Source: Cyanobacteria bacterium OH_CDB_20 (GTDB lineage: Bacteria; Cyanobacteriota; Vampirovibrionia; Gastranaerophilales; Gastranaerophilaceae). Taken from it: 20,148 nucleotides of DNA. The position numbers and the translations under genes were made by a program. The stretch covers positions 1 to 20,148 of the forward strand of contig JAEZIX010000041.1 of the NCBI GenBank assembly GCA_023415935.1, written 5' to 3'. The notes beneath the pieces were generated by a model, which was given only the letters and a program-made list of their open reading frames with translations, did not search any database and was not told the origin of the DNA. Positions within the stretch are counted from its first letter, which is position 1. Each line of letters starts with the position of its first letter. Shown piece by piece: positions 1 through 7,919 of this stretch.

Positions 1-2
1 TA

Positions 3-356
3 TTTCACCCGAATACACCTCTTCATGATGGGGCTGTAATTGTTCAAAATAATAGGATTAAAGCAGCGGGGGCTCTTTTGCCTCTAACTGAAGATCCAAA
101 ATTGAGCTGGAGATATGGAACAAGACATAGAGCCGCAATTGGGATGAGCGAAGTTAGCGATTGTGCTTGCCTTGTTGTTTCCGAAGAAACCGGTGATGTT
201 GCTATTGCAGTTGATGGCATTTTGAAAAAATATGATGATATTTCTTCATTAAGACAAGATTTAGGGAAAATATTAGGCGTTGACAAACATGAAGACGATG
301 CTGATGAAAAATCCCTTATGTTTAATTTAATTAAGATAAAGAAAAGACAAAAATAG
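3..356 (+). CDS. cdaA: Diadenylate cyclase CdaA/DacA, C-terminal part (5' truncated)
   Basis: This is the 3' end of a DAC-domain enzyme that condenses two ATP into the second messenger c-di-AMP. The reading frame is open from base 3 to the TAG at 354-356. The visible part carries the two signature motifs of the family: a DGA motif (in TPLHDGAVI, bases 15-41) and, about 40 residues later, the RHR motif in GTRHRAAIGMSE, followed by a typical SEETGDVAIAVDG strand. The order and spacing match the CdaA branch as I remember it from Bacillus CdaA; the membrane helices expected at its N-terminus would lie before the window. It is followed after one base by the aldolase-like gene, so the two are almost certainly cotranscribed. 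DisA is less likely because the protein ends soon after the DAC domain, with no helix-hairpin-helix domain. Confidence 0.93.
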   Translation, partial: FHPNTPLHDGAVIVQNNRIKAAGALLPLTEDPKLSWRYGTRHRAAIGMSEVSDCACLVVSEETGDVAIAVDGILKKYDDISSLRQDLGKILGVDKHEDDADEKSLMFNLIKIKKRQK

Positions 357-357
357 A

Positions 358-981
358 ATGAATGTAATAAAAAATATTATTGATGAAAAAGTTTATGGGG
401 TAGTGAGAGTCGCAGAGGGCGATAAGGTTGTTGAAATATCAGAAGCTCTCATAAAAGGTGGGCTCAAAACAATTGAAATTGTTATATCTAATTCTTCAGT
501 TATTGATGCAGTTAAGTTTTTAACATCAAAGTATGATATATCTATTGGAGCAAGTGGTATTATTACTCAACGCCAAGCTAATCAAGCAATTAGTGCTGGG
601 TCAAAATTCATTGTATCTCCAATTTTTCAAATGAACCTTGTTAAATTTTGCCAAAATAATCAAATGCCACTTCTGAATACAGCAACAACACCAAATGAGG
701 CTTATGAAGCGTGGAAAGCAAGAATTCCGTTAATTAAAATTTATCCTGCAAAGCCAATGGGTGGTGCTGAATATATAGAAGATTTATTAAGACCAATGCC
801 GTTTTTACATGTAATTGCAACCGGAAGTATTCAATTAGATGGTTTTACAGATTATTTTGATGCCGGGGCATCAGCAGTTGGTATTGGAAGGGCATTTTAT
901 AAAGATGCAAGCCCTTCAGAGGTTGTTGAAAGAGTTCAAACAACAATTGCGACTTTAAATTCATATATCCAAAAGCAATAG
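358..981 (+). CDS. eda: KDPG/KHG aldolase-like protein (Eda family)
   Basis: A 207-residue class I aldolase-type TIM barrel, the usual length for 2-dehydro-3-deoxy-phosphogluconate aldolase, which cleaves KDPG to pyruvate and glyceraldehyde-3-phosphate. The Schiff-base lysine is K127 in IKIYPAK and the catalytic glutamate is E40 in TIEIVIS. By alignment from memory with E. coli Eda, other active-site positions differ: Arg49 becomes S44, Thr73 becomes G67 and the phosphate-binding Ser184 becomes A179. The substrate may therefore not be KDPG; cyanobacterial Eda homologues also diverge here and some are reported to decarboxylate oxaloacetate. The ATG lies one base after the cdaA stop with no clear ribosome binding site, suggesting translational coupling. 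No phosphogluconate dehydratase gene is visible nearby. Family is secure, substrate is not. Confidence 0.85.
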   Translation: MNVIKNIIDEKVYGVVRVAEGDKVVEISEALIKGGLKTIEIVISNSSVIDAVKFLTSKYDISIGASGIITQRQANQAISAGSKFIVSPIFQMNLVKFCQNNQMPLLNTATTPNEAYEAWKARIPLIKIYPAKPMGGAEYIEDLLRPMPFLHVIATGSIQLDGFTDYFDAGASAVGIGRAFYKDASPSEVVERVQTTIATLNSYIQKQ

Positions 982-1009
982 TGCTTTATTTCTAAGATTG
1001 GGGGACATA

Positions 1010-2461
1010 ATGACAAATTTAATATTTGAAAAATCAGACAAGTTTGGAGCAGGAATTTCGCTTACAAATGATGATATAGATTTTTCATTCATTGAAAGTA
1101 AATTTTGCTCAAATGATAGTTCAATATTGGCTGATATTTCTGAACTTGAGGTAATGAGGCATTATAAAGAGCTTTCAGATAAGAACTTTTGTATTGAAAA
1201 AGGGTTTTATCCTTTAGGCTCTTGCACAATGAAATATAACCCAAAAGTTAATGAATTATTAGCTGGACTTGATAATTTTTGCAATCTACATCCTATGCAA
1301 GATGACTCTGACTCTCAAGGAGCGCTTGAAATTATGTTCAACTTGCAAGAAGCGCTAAAAGAAATAACAGGAATGACAGCTATTACTCTTCAACCTGCAG
1401 CTGGCGCTCATGGTGAACTTTGCGGGATGATGATAGTAAAAAAATATTTTGAAAATATTGGTGAAGACCGAAAGAACGTTATAGTCCCTGATTCTGCACA
1501 CGGCACCAATCCAGCTTCAGCAGCAATGTGTGGCTTTAAAATTATTGAAGTTAAATCTAAAGATAATGGTCAAGTCGATTTAGATGCTCTAAAAGAAGTG
1601 CTTGATTCAAATACTGCTGCGATAATGCTTACAAATCCTAATACACTTGGAATTTATGAAGAAAATATTTTAGAAATTTCTAAAATGGTTCATGAGGTTG
1701 GTGGATTGCTATATTACGACGGTGCTAACTTGAATGCAGTTATGGGCCATACTTCTCCAAAATTAATGGGCTTTGATATTGTTCACGTTAACTTGCATAA
1801 AACATTTTCAACTCCACATGGAGGCGGTGGACCTGGTTCTGGGCCTGTCGGTGTTGTTGAAAAATTAAAAGAATTTTTGCCAGTTCCTATTATTGACTAT
1901 GATGGTAAAAAATATTATAGAAATTATAATTATAAAAATACTATTGGAAAAATGAAAGCATTTTATGGCAATTTTTCAATTCTTGTGAGAGCTTATGCTT
2001 ATATTTTAATGTGTGGGAAAAACCTCAAAGAAGTTAGTGAAAATGCTGTATTAAATGCAAATTATATGAAAGAAAAGCTTAAAAAACATTATCTGTTGCC
2101 TCATGATACAAAATGCATGCATGAATTTGTGCTTTCAGGCGATTGGCAAAAAGAAAAAGGTGTAAATACACTTGCAATTGCTAAAAGACTTATGGATTCA
2201 AATTATCATCCTCCAACAGTTTATTTCCCTCTTATTGTTCATGAAGCAATTATGATAGAGCCAACTGAAACAGAGTCAAAAATAAGACTTGATGAGTTTA
2301 TCAATGCAATGATAGAAATTGCTCAAGAAGTTGAAAACAACCCAGAAGAAGTATTAAAACATCCTTTAAATACTCCTGTTAAAAGAGTTGATGAGACTTA
2401 TGCAGCTAGAAATCTAGATTTAGCATACAAAAAACAACAAGAAAAATTATGTGTTAGCTAG
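1010..2461 (+). CDS. gcvPB: Glycine dehydrogenase (decarboxylating) subunit 2, glycine cleavage P-protein beta subunit
   Basis: PLP-dependent half of a split P-protein, which decarboxylates glycine and passes the aminomethyl group to the lipoyl arm of GcvH. The protein is 483 residues, normal for GcvPB. The PLP lysine is K264 in HVNLHKTFS, followed by the glycine-rich GGGGPGSGPVG; upstream are YPLGSCTMKYNPK and HGTNPAS, typical of the family. I chose the ATG at 1010 because a GGGGGA ribosome binding site (999-1004) sits six bases before it; a TTG in frame at 998 overlaps that site and would add only four residues. It follows the aldolase-like gene by 28 bases and is probably in the same operon. 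Its partner gcvPA, and gcvT and gcvH, are not in the window. Its last 15 bases overlap the convergent aroE. Confidence 0.95.
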   Translation: MTNLIFEKSDKFGAGISLTNDDIDFSFIESKFCSNDSSILADISELEVMRHYKELSDKNFCIEKGFYPLGSCTMKYNPKVNELLAGLDNFCNLHPMQDDSDSQGALEIMFNLQEALKEITGMTAITLQPAAGAHGELCGMMIVKKYFENIGEDRKNVIVPDSAHGTNPASAAMCGFKIIEVKSKDNGQVDLDALKEVLDSNTAAIMLTNPNTLGIYEENILEISKMVHEVGGLLYYDGANLNAVMGHTSPKLMGFDIVHVNLHKTFSTPHGGGGPGSGPVGVVEKLKEFLPVPIIDYDGKKYYRNYNYKNTIGKMKAFYGNFSILVRAYAYILMCGKNLKEVSENAVLNANYMKEKLKKHYLLPHDTKCMHEFVLSGDWQKEKGVNTLAIAKRLMDSNYHPPTVYFPLIVHEAIMIEPTETESKIRLDEFINAMIEIAQEVENNPEEVLKHPLNTPVKRVDETYAARNLDLAYKKQQEKLCVS

Positions 2462-3301
2462 GCTTTCAAGCGCTGCAATTTTCATTTTGCAAACGTCGGG
2501 AGTTTTGCCTGTCCATATTTCAAATGATTTTGCTGCTTGATAAACAAGCATATCAAGTCCGCCAATTGCTTGGATATCCGCGGATTCAGCTTGTTTAATT
2601 AACTCAGTTTTAATTGGGTTGTATACTATATCGTAAACTAGCGCATCTTTTGGCAATGTTTTAATTATACTCTCTTCAAGAGGTGATAGCCCCATAGCCT
2701 TCCCTCTCATTCCGATAGGAGTTGTGTTTACAAGCATTGCATAAGATGATAAGTCGTTTATATTTTGAAGTTGTTTTGAGTTAATTTTTATATCAGGGAA
2801 ATTTTCTCTAATAATAGACATCATATTTGATGCGTTAATTATGTTCCTAACGTAAAAATCAATTTCTTTAACTTTTAAAGATGCAAGGCCGACAGCAACA
2901 GCTCTTGCAGCGCCACCATTTCCTAATACCGCAACTTTTTTGTCTGCAAGTGAAGCTCTTGTTTCTTTAGGTATGCCTTGGACAAAACCGTAAACATCAG
3001 TATTGTAGCCGTATAAACTTCTATCAGGCATAATTTTTACAGTGTTTGAGCATCCCGCGATATTACTTATTTCATCAACCTGGTCAAGAAATAATGTTAT
3101 TGGCACTTTTAAAGGAATTGTGACGTTGAAACCTTGATAACCTCTTGATTTTAAGAACTTTATTCTATCAATTAAATCTTCAGGGTCAGTTTCTAAAACT
3201 TCATATTCACCTTGCAAATTGACGCTTTCAAAAGCTGCCTTATGAATATAAGCTGAGATTGAATGTGAAAGCGGATAACCGATTAATCCGAGTTTAATCA
3301 T
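2447..3301 (-). CDS. aroE: Shikimate dehydrogenase (NADP+)
   Basis: 284 residues. Reduces 3-dehydroshikimate to shikimate in aromatic amino acid synthesis. The N-terminal substrate domain has YPLSHSIS (residues 9-16, the shikimate-binding serines), the catalytic lysine K65 in FNVTIPLK, N86 and D102 in GYNTDVYG. The Rossmann NADP-binding loop is GNGGAARA (127-134), and the C-terminal substrate motif GGLDMLVYQ spans 247-255. Its ATG overlaps the end of topA by eight bases (3294-3301), so translation is probably coupled to topA; there is no room for a separate promoter. The stop end runs 15 bases into convergent gcvPB, leaving no intergenic terminator between the two operons. Confidence 0.96.
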   Translation of the reverse strand: MIKLGLIGYPLSHSISAYIHKAAFESVNLQGEYEVLETDPEDLIDRIKFLKSRGYQGFNVTIPLKVPITLFLDQVDEISNIAGCSNTVKIMPDRSLYGYNTDVYGFVQGIPKETRASLADKKVAVLGNGGAARAVAVGLASLKVKEIDFYVRNIINASNMMSIIRENFPDIKINSKQLQNINDLSSYAMLVNTTPIGMRGKAMGLSPLEESIIKTLPKDALVYDIVYNPIKTELIKQAESADIQAIGGLDMLVYQAAKSFEIWTGKTPDVCKMKIAALESLANT

Positions 3302-5549
3302 TTTTCTCTTCTTCTATATCTCTTGTATAGTCGCATTCTTTATTAATGCACTCTAACCTATTTAATTTTTTTGTAACTTTTTTAGCTAACAAACTGCCAC
3401 ATTTTGGACATTTTTCATCAACCGGCTCATTCCAAGATACAAAATCGCATTTTGGATATTTATTGCAACCAAAAAACACTTTACCATATTTTGATTTTTT
3501 ATAAACAATTTCGCCGTCGCAGCCTTCTTTAGGACATTTTACACCAGTTGATTTTACTATACGTTTTCTATGTTTGCACTCTTGATTTGTACATTCTAAG
3601 TAAGGGCCGTATGCACCCACTTTTCTAATCATGTCACTTTGACATTTTTCGCATTTTTCATCAACCGGCTCAGATTGCATATCAGCTGCATCTGCATTAA
3701 GTGGCATCATAGTTTTACACTCAGGATAACCAGAACATCCTAAAAATTGCGTACCAAATCTGCTTGTTCTCACTACCATTGGTTTTCCGCAATTTGGACA
3801 AGTTTTGCCAGAGTCGATTAAGACTCTTTCCATTTTTTCTTTTGCTTCTGCAACTGTTTCGACAAAAGGATCATAAAATTCTTTTATAATATTGACCCAA
3901 ATAGCTTTATTTTCAGCTATTTCATCAAGTTTATTTTCCATAGAAGCAGTAAATTCATAGTTCATTATATTTGTAAAATGTTTTACAAGCTGTTCGGATA
4001 CTGTTTTTCCTAAAAGTGTCGGAATTAATGCTTTTTCTGGTTTTTCAACATATCCTTTTTGTTGGATTTTTGAAATAATAGGTGCATAAGTACTCGGACG
4101 TCCAATGCCGTGCTCTTCAAGCGCTTTTACAAGAGAAGCTTCAGTAAACCTAGGCGGTGGCTGAGTAAAATGTTGTTTAGGATTAATTTTTTGAAGTTTA
4201 AGTTCTTCACCTTCTTTAAACTCAGGGATTTTCTTAAGTTCTTCAACATCTTCTTCCGTTTCTGAGTAAACTCTTAAGAAACCATCAAATAATATTTTGC
4301 TAGAACCTAGTTTAAATGTATAATCATCTGCTTCGATTTCAACAGTTGTATTTTTAACTTTTGCATTTTCCATTTGAGATGATATAAATCTATCCCAAAT
4401 AAGCTTATATAAACGATATTGTTCGTTGGTTAAATACTTTTTAAGACTTTCAGGTGTCTTATCAACATAAGATGGTCTAATCGCTTCGTGAGCGTCCTGT
4501 ACGTTTTTCTTGCCAGCTTTAACGTAGTTATTTGGTGTTTTAGGATAATATTCATTGCCGAAATTATTTACAATGTAATCTTTTGCAGCTTCCTGAGCGT
4601 CATCTGATATTCTTACGGAATCGGTTCTCATATAGGTAATTAAACCTACAGGACCTTCTCCGGTTAAATCAATACCTTCATATAGTTTTTGTGCAACCTG
4701 CATTGTTTTAGAAACACCATAGCCCAGTTTGTTACTTGCTTCACGTTGTAAACTTGAAGTAATAAATGGTGCAGTTGGTTTTCTTTGGGTATCTTTGTGA
4801 ACAATTTTAGAAACTTCGTATTTTAAGCCATCTTTATTTAAATAATCGACTATTTGTTGAGATTCTTTTTCTGATTTAATCTCAACTTTTTTCCCTTTAT
4901 ATTTTGAAAGTTCAGCTTGGAATAGATTTTTTCCTTTTAAAAGGTCAGCTGAAATTGTCCAGTATTCTTGAGGAATGAAGGCATCAATTTCCTGTTCTCT
5001 TTCGCAAATCATCCTTAAAGCAACGCTTTGAACCCTACCAGCCGAAAGTCTGTTATTACGTAGTTTCTCCCATAAAACAGGGCTGATTTTATACCCTACA
5101 AGCCTGTCAAGAATTTGTCTTGTTTGTTGAGCTCTTACTCTATCCATATCTATTTGTCTAGAGTTTTCTACGGCGCTTGTGATTGCTTTTGGTGTTATTT
5201 CGTTAAATTCTATTCTGAAAATTTTTTCATCAGGAACATCAAGCACTTGTCTTACGTGCCAAGCAATAGCTTCTCCTTCGCGGTCAGGGTCGGATGCTAA
5301 GAAGATTTTATCAGATTTTTTAGCTGCATCATTTAATTTTTTAACAACAGCTTGTTTTTCAGGAATAACAACAAAACTTGGTGCAAAGTTATTTGCAACA
5401 TCAAAACCGAGAACTTTAGGTGGAAAATCCCTAATATGTCCATAACTTGCTTCAATTTGATAATTGTCACCTAAAATCTTTTTAATTGTCTTAGATTTTG
5501 CAGGTGACTCTACTATTACTAACGCTTTTTCTTGTTTTTTCTTTGCCAT
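3294..5549 (-). CDS. topA: DNA topoisomerase I (type IA)
   Basis: 751 residues; relaxes negatively supercoiled DNA by single-strand passage. The N-terminal Toprim domain shows E14 in VIVESPAKS and the acidic DPDREGE motif (87-93). The catalytic tyrosine is Y306 in GLITYMRTDS, and EHGIGRPSTY follows near 479-488. The C-terminus has four CxxC-type zinc ribbons at about 584-611, 633-658, 672-701 and 714-739, the last three separated by short linkers. Two of them begin with the same EPVDEKC segment, encoded by an identical 21-base stretch (3409-3429 and 3652-3672), which points to recent duplication or conversion between ribbons. The gene starts 11 bases after the dprA stop with no recognisable Shine-Dalgarno sequence, and it overlaps aroE by eight bases, forming a dprA-topA-aroE operon. 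The dprA-topA neighbourhood is common in bacteria. Confidence 0.98.
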   Translation of the reverse strand: MAKKKQEKALVIVESPAKSKTIKKILGDNYQIEASYGHIRDFPPKVLGFDVANNFAPSFVVIPEKQAVVKKLNDAAKKSDKIFLASDPDREGEAIAWHVRQVLDVPDEKIFRIEFNEITPKAITSAVENSRQIDMDRVRAQQTRQILDRLVGYKISPVLWEKLRNNRLSAGRVQSVALRMICEREQEIDAFIPQEYWTISADLLKGKNLFQAELSKYKGKKVEIKSEKESQQIVDYLNKDGLKYEVSKIVHKDTQRKPTAPFITSSLQREASNKLGYGVSKTMQVAQKLYEGIDLTGEGPVGLITYMRTDSVRISDDAQEAAKDYIVNNFGNEYYPKTPNNYVKAGKKNVQDAHEAIRPSYVDKTPESLKKYLTNEQYRLYKLIWDRFISSQMENAKVKNTTVEIEADDYTFKLGSSKILFDGFLRVYSETEEDVEELKKIPEFKEGEELKLQKINPKQHFTQPPPRFTEASLVKALEEHGIGRPSTYAPIISKIQQKGYVEKPEKALIPTLLGKTVSEQLVKHFTNIMNYEFTASMENKLDEIAENKAIWVNIIKEFYDPFVETVAEAKEKMERVLIDSGKTCPNCGKPMVVRTSRFGTQFLGCSGYPECKTMMPLNADAADMQSEPVDEKCEKCQSDMIRKVGAYGPYLECTNQECKHRKRIVKSTGVKCPKEGCDGEIVYKKSKYGKVFFGCNKYPKCDFVSWNEPVDEKCPKCGSLLAKKVTKKLNRLECINKECDYTRDIEEEKND

Positions 5550-5560
5550 AATAATTATTG

Positions 5561-6673
5561 TTATTTCAATACAGTTGAAATATATCTCTCTCCGTCCGTT
5601 TGTTTTATTAACCCATATAATTCTAGCTTAGTCAAGATTACCATTAAATCATTTATATTTAAATTGGTTTTCTGAAGTATTGAATCAATATTTGCCGAGT
5701 CTATTGAAATTAGCTCAAATACTTGTTTTTCATTATTACTGAGTGGGAATAATTCTGAGTTATCTTCTTTATTAACGTTATTATATTTTAGTATTTCCCA
5801 ATCCATAGTGTTTAATATGTCTTCAGCGCAAGTAACCATTGCCGCACCATTTTTTAAAAGTTTATATATCCCTTGTGTATTCGGGTTTGAAATTGCACCA
5901 GGAATGCACATTAGTTCTCTTCCATGCTCTAAAGCTAAATTTGCAGTTATTAAAGCTCCACTTTTAAGAGCGGCTTCAGCTACAAGTGTACCTTTAGAAA
6001 TGCCGCTTACTATCCTATTCCTTTGGGGGAAACGCCATGCGATTGGTTCAGCCGTGGGCCAGTATTCAGAAAGAACCGCCCCATATTTTTCTTTAATTGC
6101 GTTAAATAAGTTTCTATTTGAAGCAGGATATAGCTTTTCAAAGCCTCCTCCAATTACTCCTATAGTGGTTAAATTATTGTTAATTGCTGCTTCATGTGCG
6201 GTTGTATCTATTCCTGTTGCAAGTCCAGAAACTATGCAAATATCTGAGTTTCTGAGTTCTGATATTATTTCAGAAAGTATTGTTTTAGACTGTTCGCTTG
6301 CTTTTCTGGAGCCTACAACTGCAATTGTTCTATCAAGATTACACCTTTCAATATCACCTGCCATAAAAAGTGTCATAGGAGGGTCGAAAATATTTCTTAG
6401 TAGAAATGGGTACCTCTCATCATCATAAGTAATATATTCAATGCCATTCGATTTTATATAACTTAGACATTCTTCAGGATTTACAGAGTTTCTCTGGTTT
6501 ACAAATGTATCAAATTGTTTTTTTGTAATTCCTTCAACTTGTAAAAGCTCTGTAATATCTGATTTCCAGGCAAGCTCAATATCTCCAAAATGTTCATACA
6601 GTTTCTGTACAAATTTAGAATTTATTTTTTCAAATGCAGCAAAAGCAAGCCAATACTTATCATTATTTTTCAT
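5561..6673 (-). CDS. dprA: DNA processing protein DprA/Smf
   Basis: 370 residues. DprA protects incoming single-stranded DNA and loads RecA during natural transformation. Residues 1-60 form a helical N-terminal (HhH/SAM-like) region. The Rossmann-like core carries VVGSRKAS (119-126), SGLATGIDTTAH (149-160), IGGGFEKLYP (174-183) and FPQRNRIVSGIS (215-226), all classic for DprA. Residues 305-367 form a winged-helix (DML1-type) C-terminal domain. There is no Shine-Dalgarno sequence; instead an extended -10 element ends six bases before the ATG, so the mRNA is probably leaderless. It is the first gene of the operon with topA and aroE. A second, smaller DprA-superfamily protein is encoded at 10425-10985. 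Confidence 0.96.
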   Translation of the reverse strand: MKNNDKYWLAFAAFEKINSKFVQKLYEHFGDIELAWKSDITELLQVEGITKKQFDTFVNQRNSVNPEECLSYIKSNGIEYITYDDERYPFLLRNIFDPPMTLFMAGDIERCNLDRTIAVVGSRKASEQSKTILSEIISELRNSDICIVSGLATGIDTTAHEAAINNNLTTIGVIGGGFEKLYPASNRNLFNAIKEKYGAVLSEYWPTAEPIAWRFPQRNRIVSGISKGTLVAEAALKSGALITANLALEHGRELMCIPGAISNPNTQGIYKLLKNGAAMVTCAEDILNTMDWEILKYNNVNKEDNSELFPLSNNEKQVFELISIDSANIDSILQKTNLNINDLMVILTKLELYGLIKQTDGERYISTVLK

Positions 6674-6679
6674 AACAGA

Positions 6680-6709
6680 AAAATAACACAGTAATAAATA
6701 GCATGTCCA
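6680..6709 (-). promoter_or_regulatory. Predicted promoter of dprA (leaderless geometry)
   Basis: On the minus strand, TGGACA (6704-6709, five of six matches to the -35 consensus) is followed after 18 bases by TATTTT (6680-6685), preceded directly by TGT as in an extended -10. The -10 ends six bases before the dprA ATG (6671-6673), placing transcription start at or next to the A of the start codon. Predicted from sequence only. Confidence 0.55.
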
Positions 6710-6725
6710 GACTATTAAGTAAAAA

Positions 6726-6974
6726 TTATGCTATGCAAGCGCCATTTTTACAGAGATTTTCATATTCAGCTTTATAATAAGCTGCTACTCTGCATGCAAA
6801 GTCATATTTTGCTTCTAGGCATTGAAAACTATCTTGTGCAGTATTTTGCGGTGCAATATTTGAAGGAGCATTCTTAAAAGATACAGCCTCTCTTATTGGC
6901 TGAGCAGAAACATTAGCAGAAGCATTCTTAAGCGGCTGACAGCATTGTGTTTGATTTATTTGAGTAACTGGCAT
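6726..6974 (-). CDS. Small cysteine-containing protein of unknown function
   Basis: I do not recognise this 82-residue protein. It begins MPVTQINQTQCC and has an Ala/Asn/Gln/Ser-rich N-terminal half, probably disordered, followed by a helical C-terminal half rich in Ala, Tyr, Lys and Glu. Six cysteines (C11, C12, C52, C61, C75, C80) are unusual for so short a protein and could bind metal or form disulfides. There is no membrane segment or signal peptide. The gene is real by its start signals: AAGGAG six bases before the ATG, and a good sigma70-type promoter just upstream. It lies between the response regulator and dprA on the same strand, but its own promoter suggests separate and possibly strong expression. 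Confidence 0.75.
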   Translation of the reverse strand: MPVTQINQTQCCQPLKNASANVSAQPIREAVSFKNAPSNIAPQNTAQDSFQCLEAKYDFACRVAAYYKAEYENLCKNGACIA

Positions 6975-7011
6975 GTTCTACTCCTTCTTCTTATATATTA
7001 TTAGCCCATGT

Positions 7012-7040
7012 ATAATAACACACAGGCTATTTTTTTTCAA
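7012..7040 (-). promoter_or_regulatory. Predicted sigma70-type promoter of the small cysteine-containing gene
   Basis: Read on the minus strand, TTGAAA (7035-7040) and TATTAT (7012-7017) are separated by exactly 17 bases, and the spacer begins with an A-tract. It lies just after the response-regulator stop (7044-7046) and leaves a leader of roughly 30 bases containing the AAGGAG ribosome binding site before the ATG at 6972-6974. Confidence 0.6.
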
Positions 7041-7043
7041 GAC

Positions 7044-7712
7044 CTAAACTAACCCCTCTTTTATAGCTTTTACAGCTGCTTGGGTTCTGTCGTCAACAAC
7101 CAGTTTTTGTATAATGTTGCATACGTGCGCTTTCGCTGTATGTTCGCTGATACTGAGTTCTTCAGCGATGCTGTTGTTTGATTTGCCTTCAACAACAAGT
7201 TTTAAGACTTCATATTCTCTTTCTGTCAGGTTTGCATGCTGAGATCTGAATGCAGCTCTAGTTGTTTGTTTTTTTGGAATAATACCAGAGTTTTTCTGTC
7301 TTAAAATTGGTACAACCTTAGGATCAAGCCATATTGCTCCTTCATAAACAGATTTAATTATCATTTTTAACATGTCTGTGTTTATGTCTTTTAGAACATA
7401 CGCATAAGCTCCAAGGGTTAGTGCTTCTGAAATTTCATCTTCTAACAAGTGTGAAGTGAGCATTATTATCTTTATATCAGGGTTTTCCGCTATAATTTTC
7501 TTCGAAGCGCTTAAGCCACTTATGTCAGGCAATCCTATATCCATCAAAATTACGTCAGGACAATGAATTTTGGCTTTTTCAATTGCCTCTTTTCCCGTCG
7601 AGGCCTCAACTGTAACACTAAAGTCACTGTCTTCATCTAATAGAGACTTCATGCCTACTCTCATTAGCTTGTGGTCTTCAACAATCATTATATTTATAGG
7701 GCATTTTGTCAT
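7044..7712 (-). CDS. NarL/FixJ-family response regulator (REC + LuxR-type HTH)
   Basis: 222 residues, the usual length for a two-domain transcriptional response regulator. The receiver domain (about 7-125) has the acidic pair E12-D13, the phosphoacceptor D58 in VILMDIGLPD, T86 in IMLTSH and the conserved lysine K108. A linker of about 30 residues leads to a LuxR-type helix-turn-helix (161-222) with LTEREYEVLKLVVEG and the recognition region SISEHTAKAHV. All switch residues are present, so it should be phosphorylated. No histidine kinase is adjacent, making it an orphan here. An AGGAG ribosome binding site lies six bases before the ATG. Upstream is a 16-base imperfect dyad at 7754-7769 that could be an operator. 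The regulated genes cannot be told from the sequence. Confidence 0.93.
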   Translation of the reverse strand: MTKCPINIMIVEDHKLMRVGMKSLLDEDSDFSVTVEASTGKEAIEKAKIHCPDVILMDIGLPDISGLSASKKIIAENPDIKIIMLTSHLLEDEISEALTLGAYAYVLKDINTDMLKMIIKSVYEGAIWLDPKVVPILRQKNSGIIPKKQTTRAAFRSQHANLTEREYEVLKLVVEGKSNNSIAEELSISEHTAKAHVCNIIQKLVVDDRTQAAVKAIKEGLV

Positions 7713-7753
7713 AATATTCTCCTACTCTACTTTAATATAATTAAGAACCGCAC

Positions 7754-7769
7754 TTGAGGCATTGCCCAA
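7754..7769. promoter_or_regulatory. Imperfect dyad upstream of the response-regulator gene, candidate operator
   Basis: TTGAGGCA and TGCCCAA flank a single central T, giving an almost perfect inverted repeat with one unpaired base. It lies about 42 bases before the response-regulator ATG. A -10-like TATATT sits at 7734-7739 on the minus strand; the -35 position expected for it (7757-7762) lies inside the dyad and is not a good -35 hexamer. That layout would suit control by a DNA-binding protein, possibly the regulator itself. Confidence 0.35.
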
Positions 7770-7919
7770 TTTGTTTACAATAGTGAGAATTATTTATTTT
7801 TTAAAAATCTAATTAAAAACTAATTTTTTTATAGAAAATATTATCTCGATGCGAAATATAAAGATAACAATTGTAATACGTTTGTTGTTTAGTTCGAGTA
7901 GAAACATAATGATAACAAC

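Noticed and set aside
998..1009. TTG start four codons upstream of gcvPB
   Set aside because: It overlaps the GGGGGA ribosome binding site that serves the ATG at 1010.
5808..6428. 206-codon open frame on the plus strand, antisense to dprA
   Set aside because: dprA is certain on the other strand with all its motifs; the antisense translation shows no domain and no start signals.
7002..7037. TAGCC/GGCTA hairpin followed by eight Ts on the plus strand, resembling a terminator
   Set aside because: No plus-strand gene precedes it. The stem is only five uninterrupted pairs, and the T-run is the A-tract in the spacer of the minus-strand promoter at 7012-7040.
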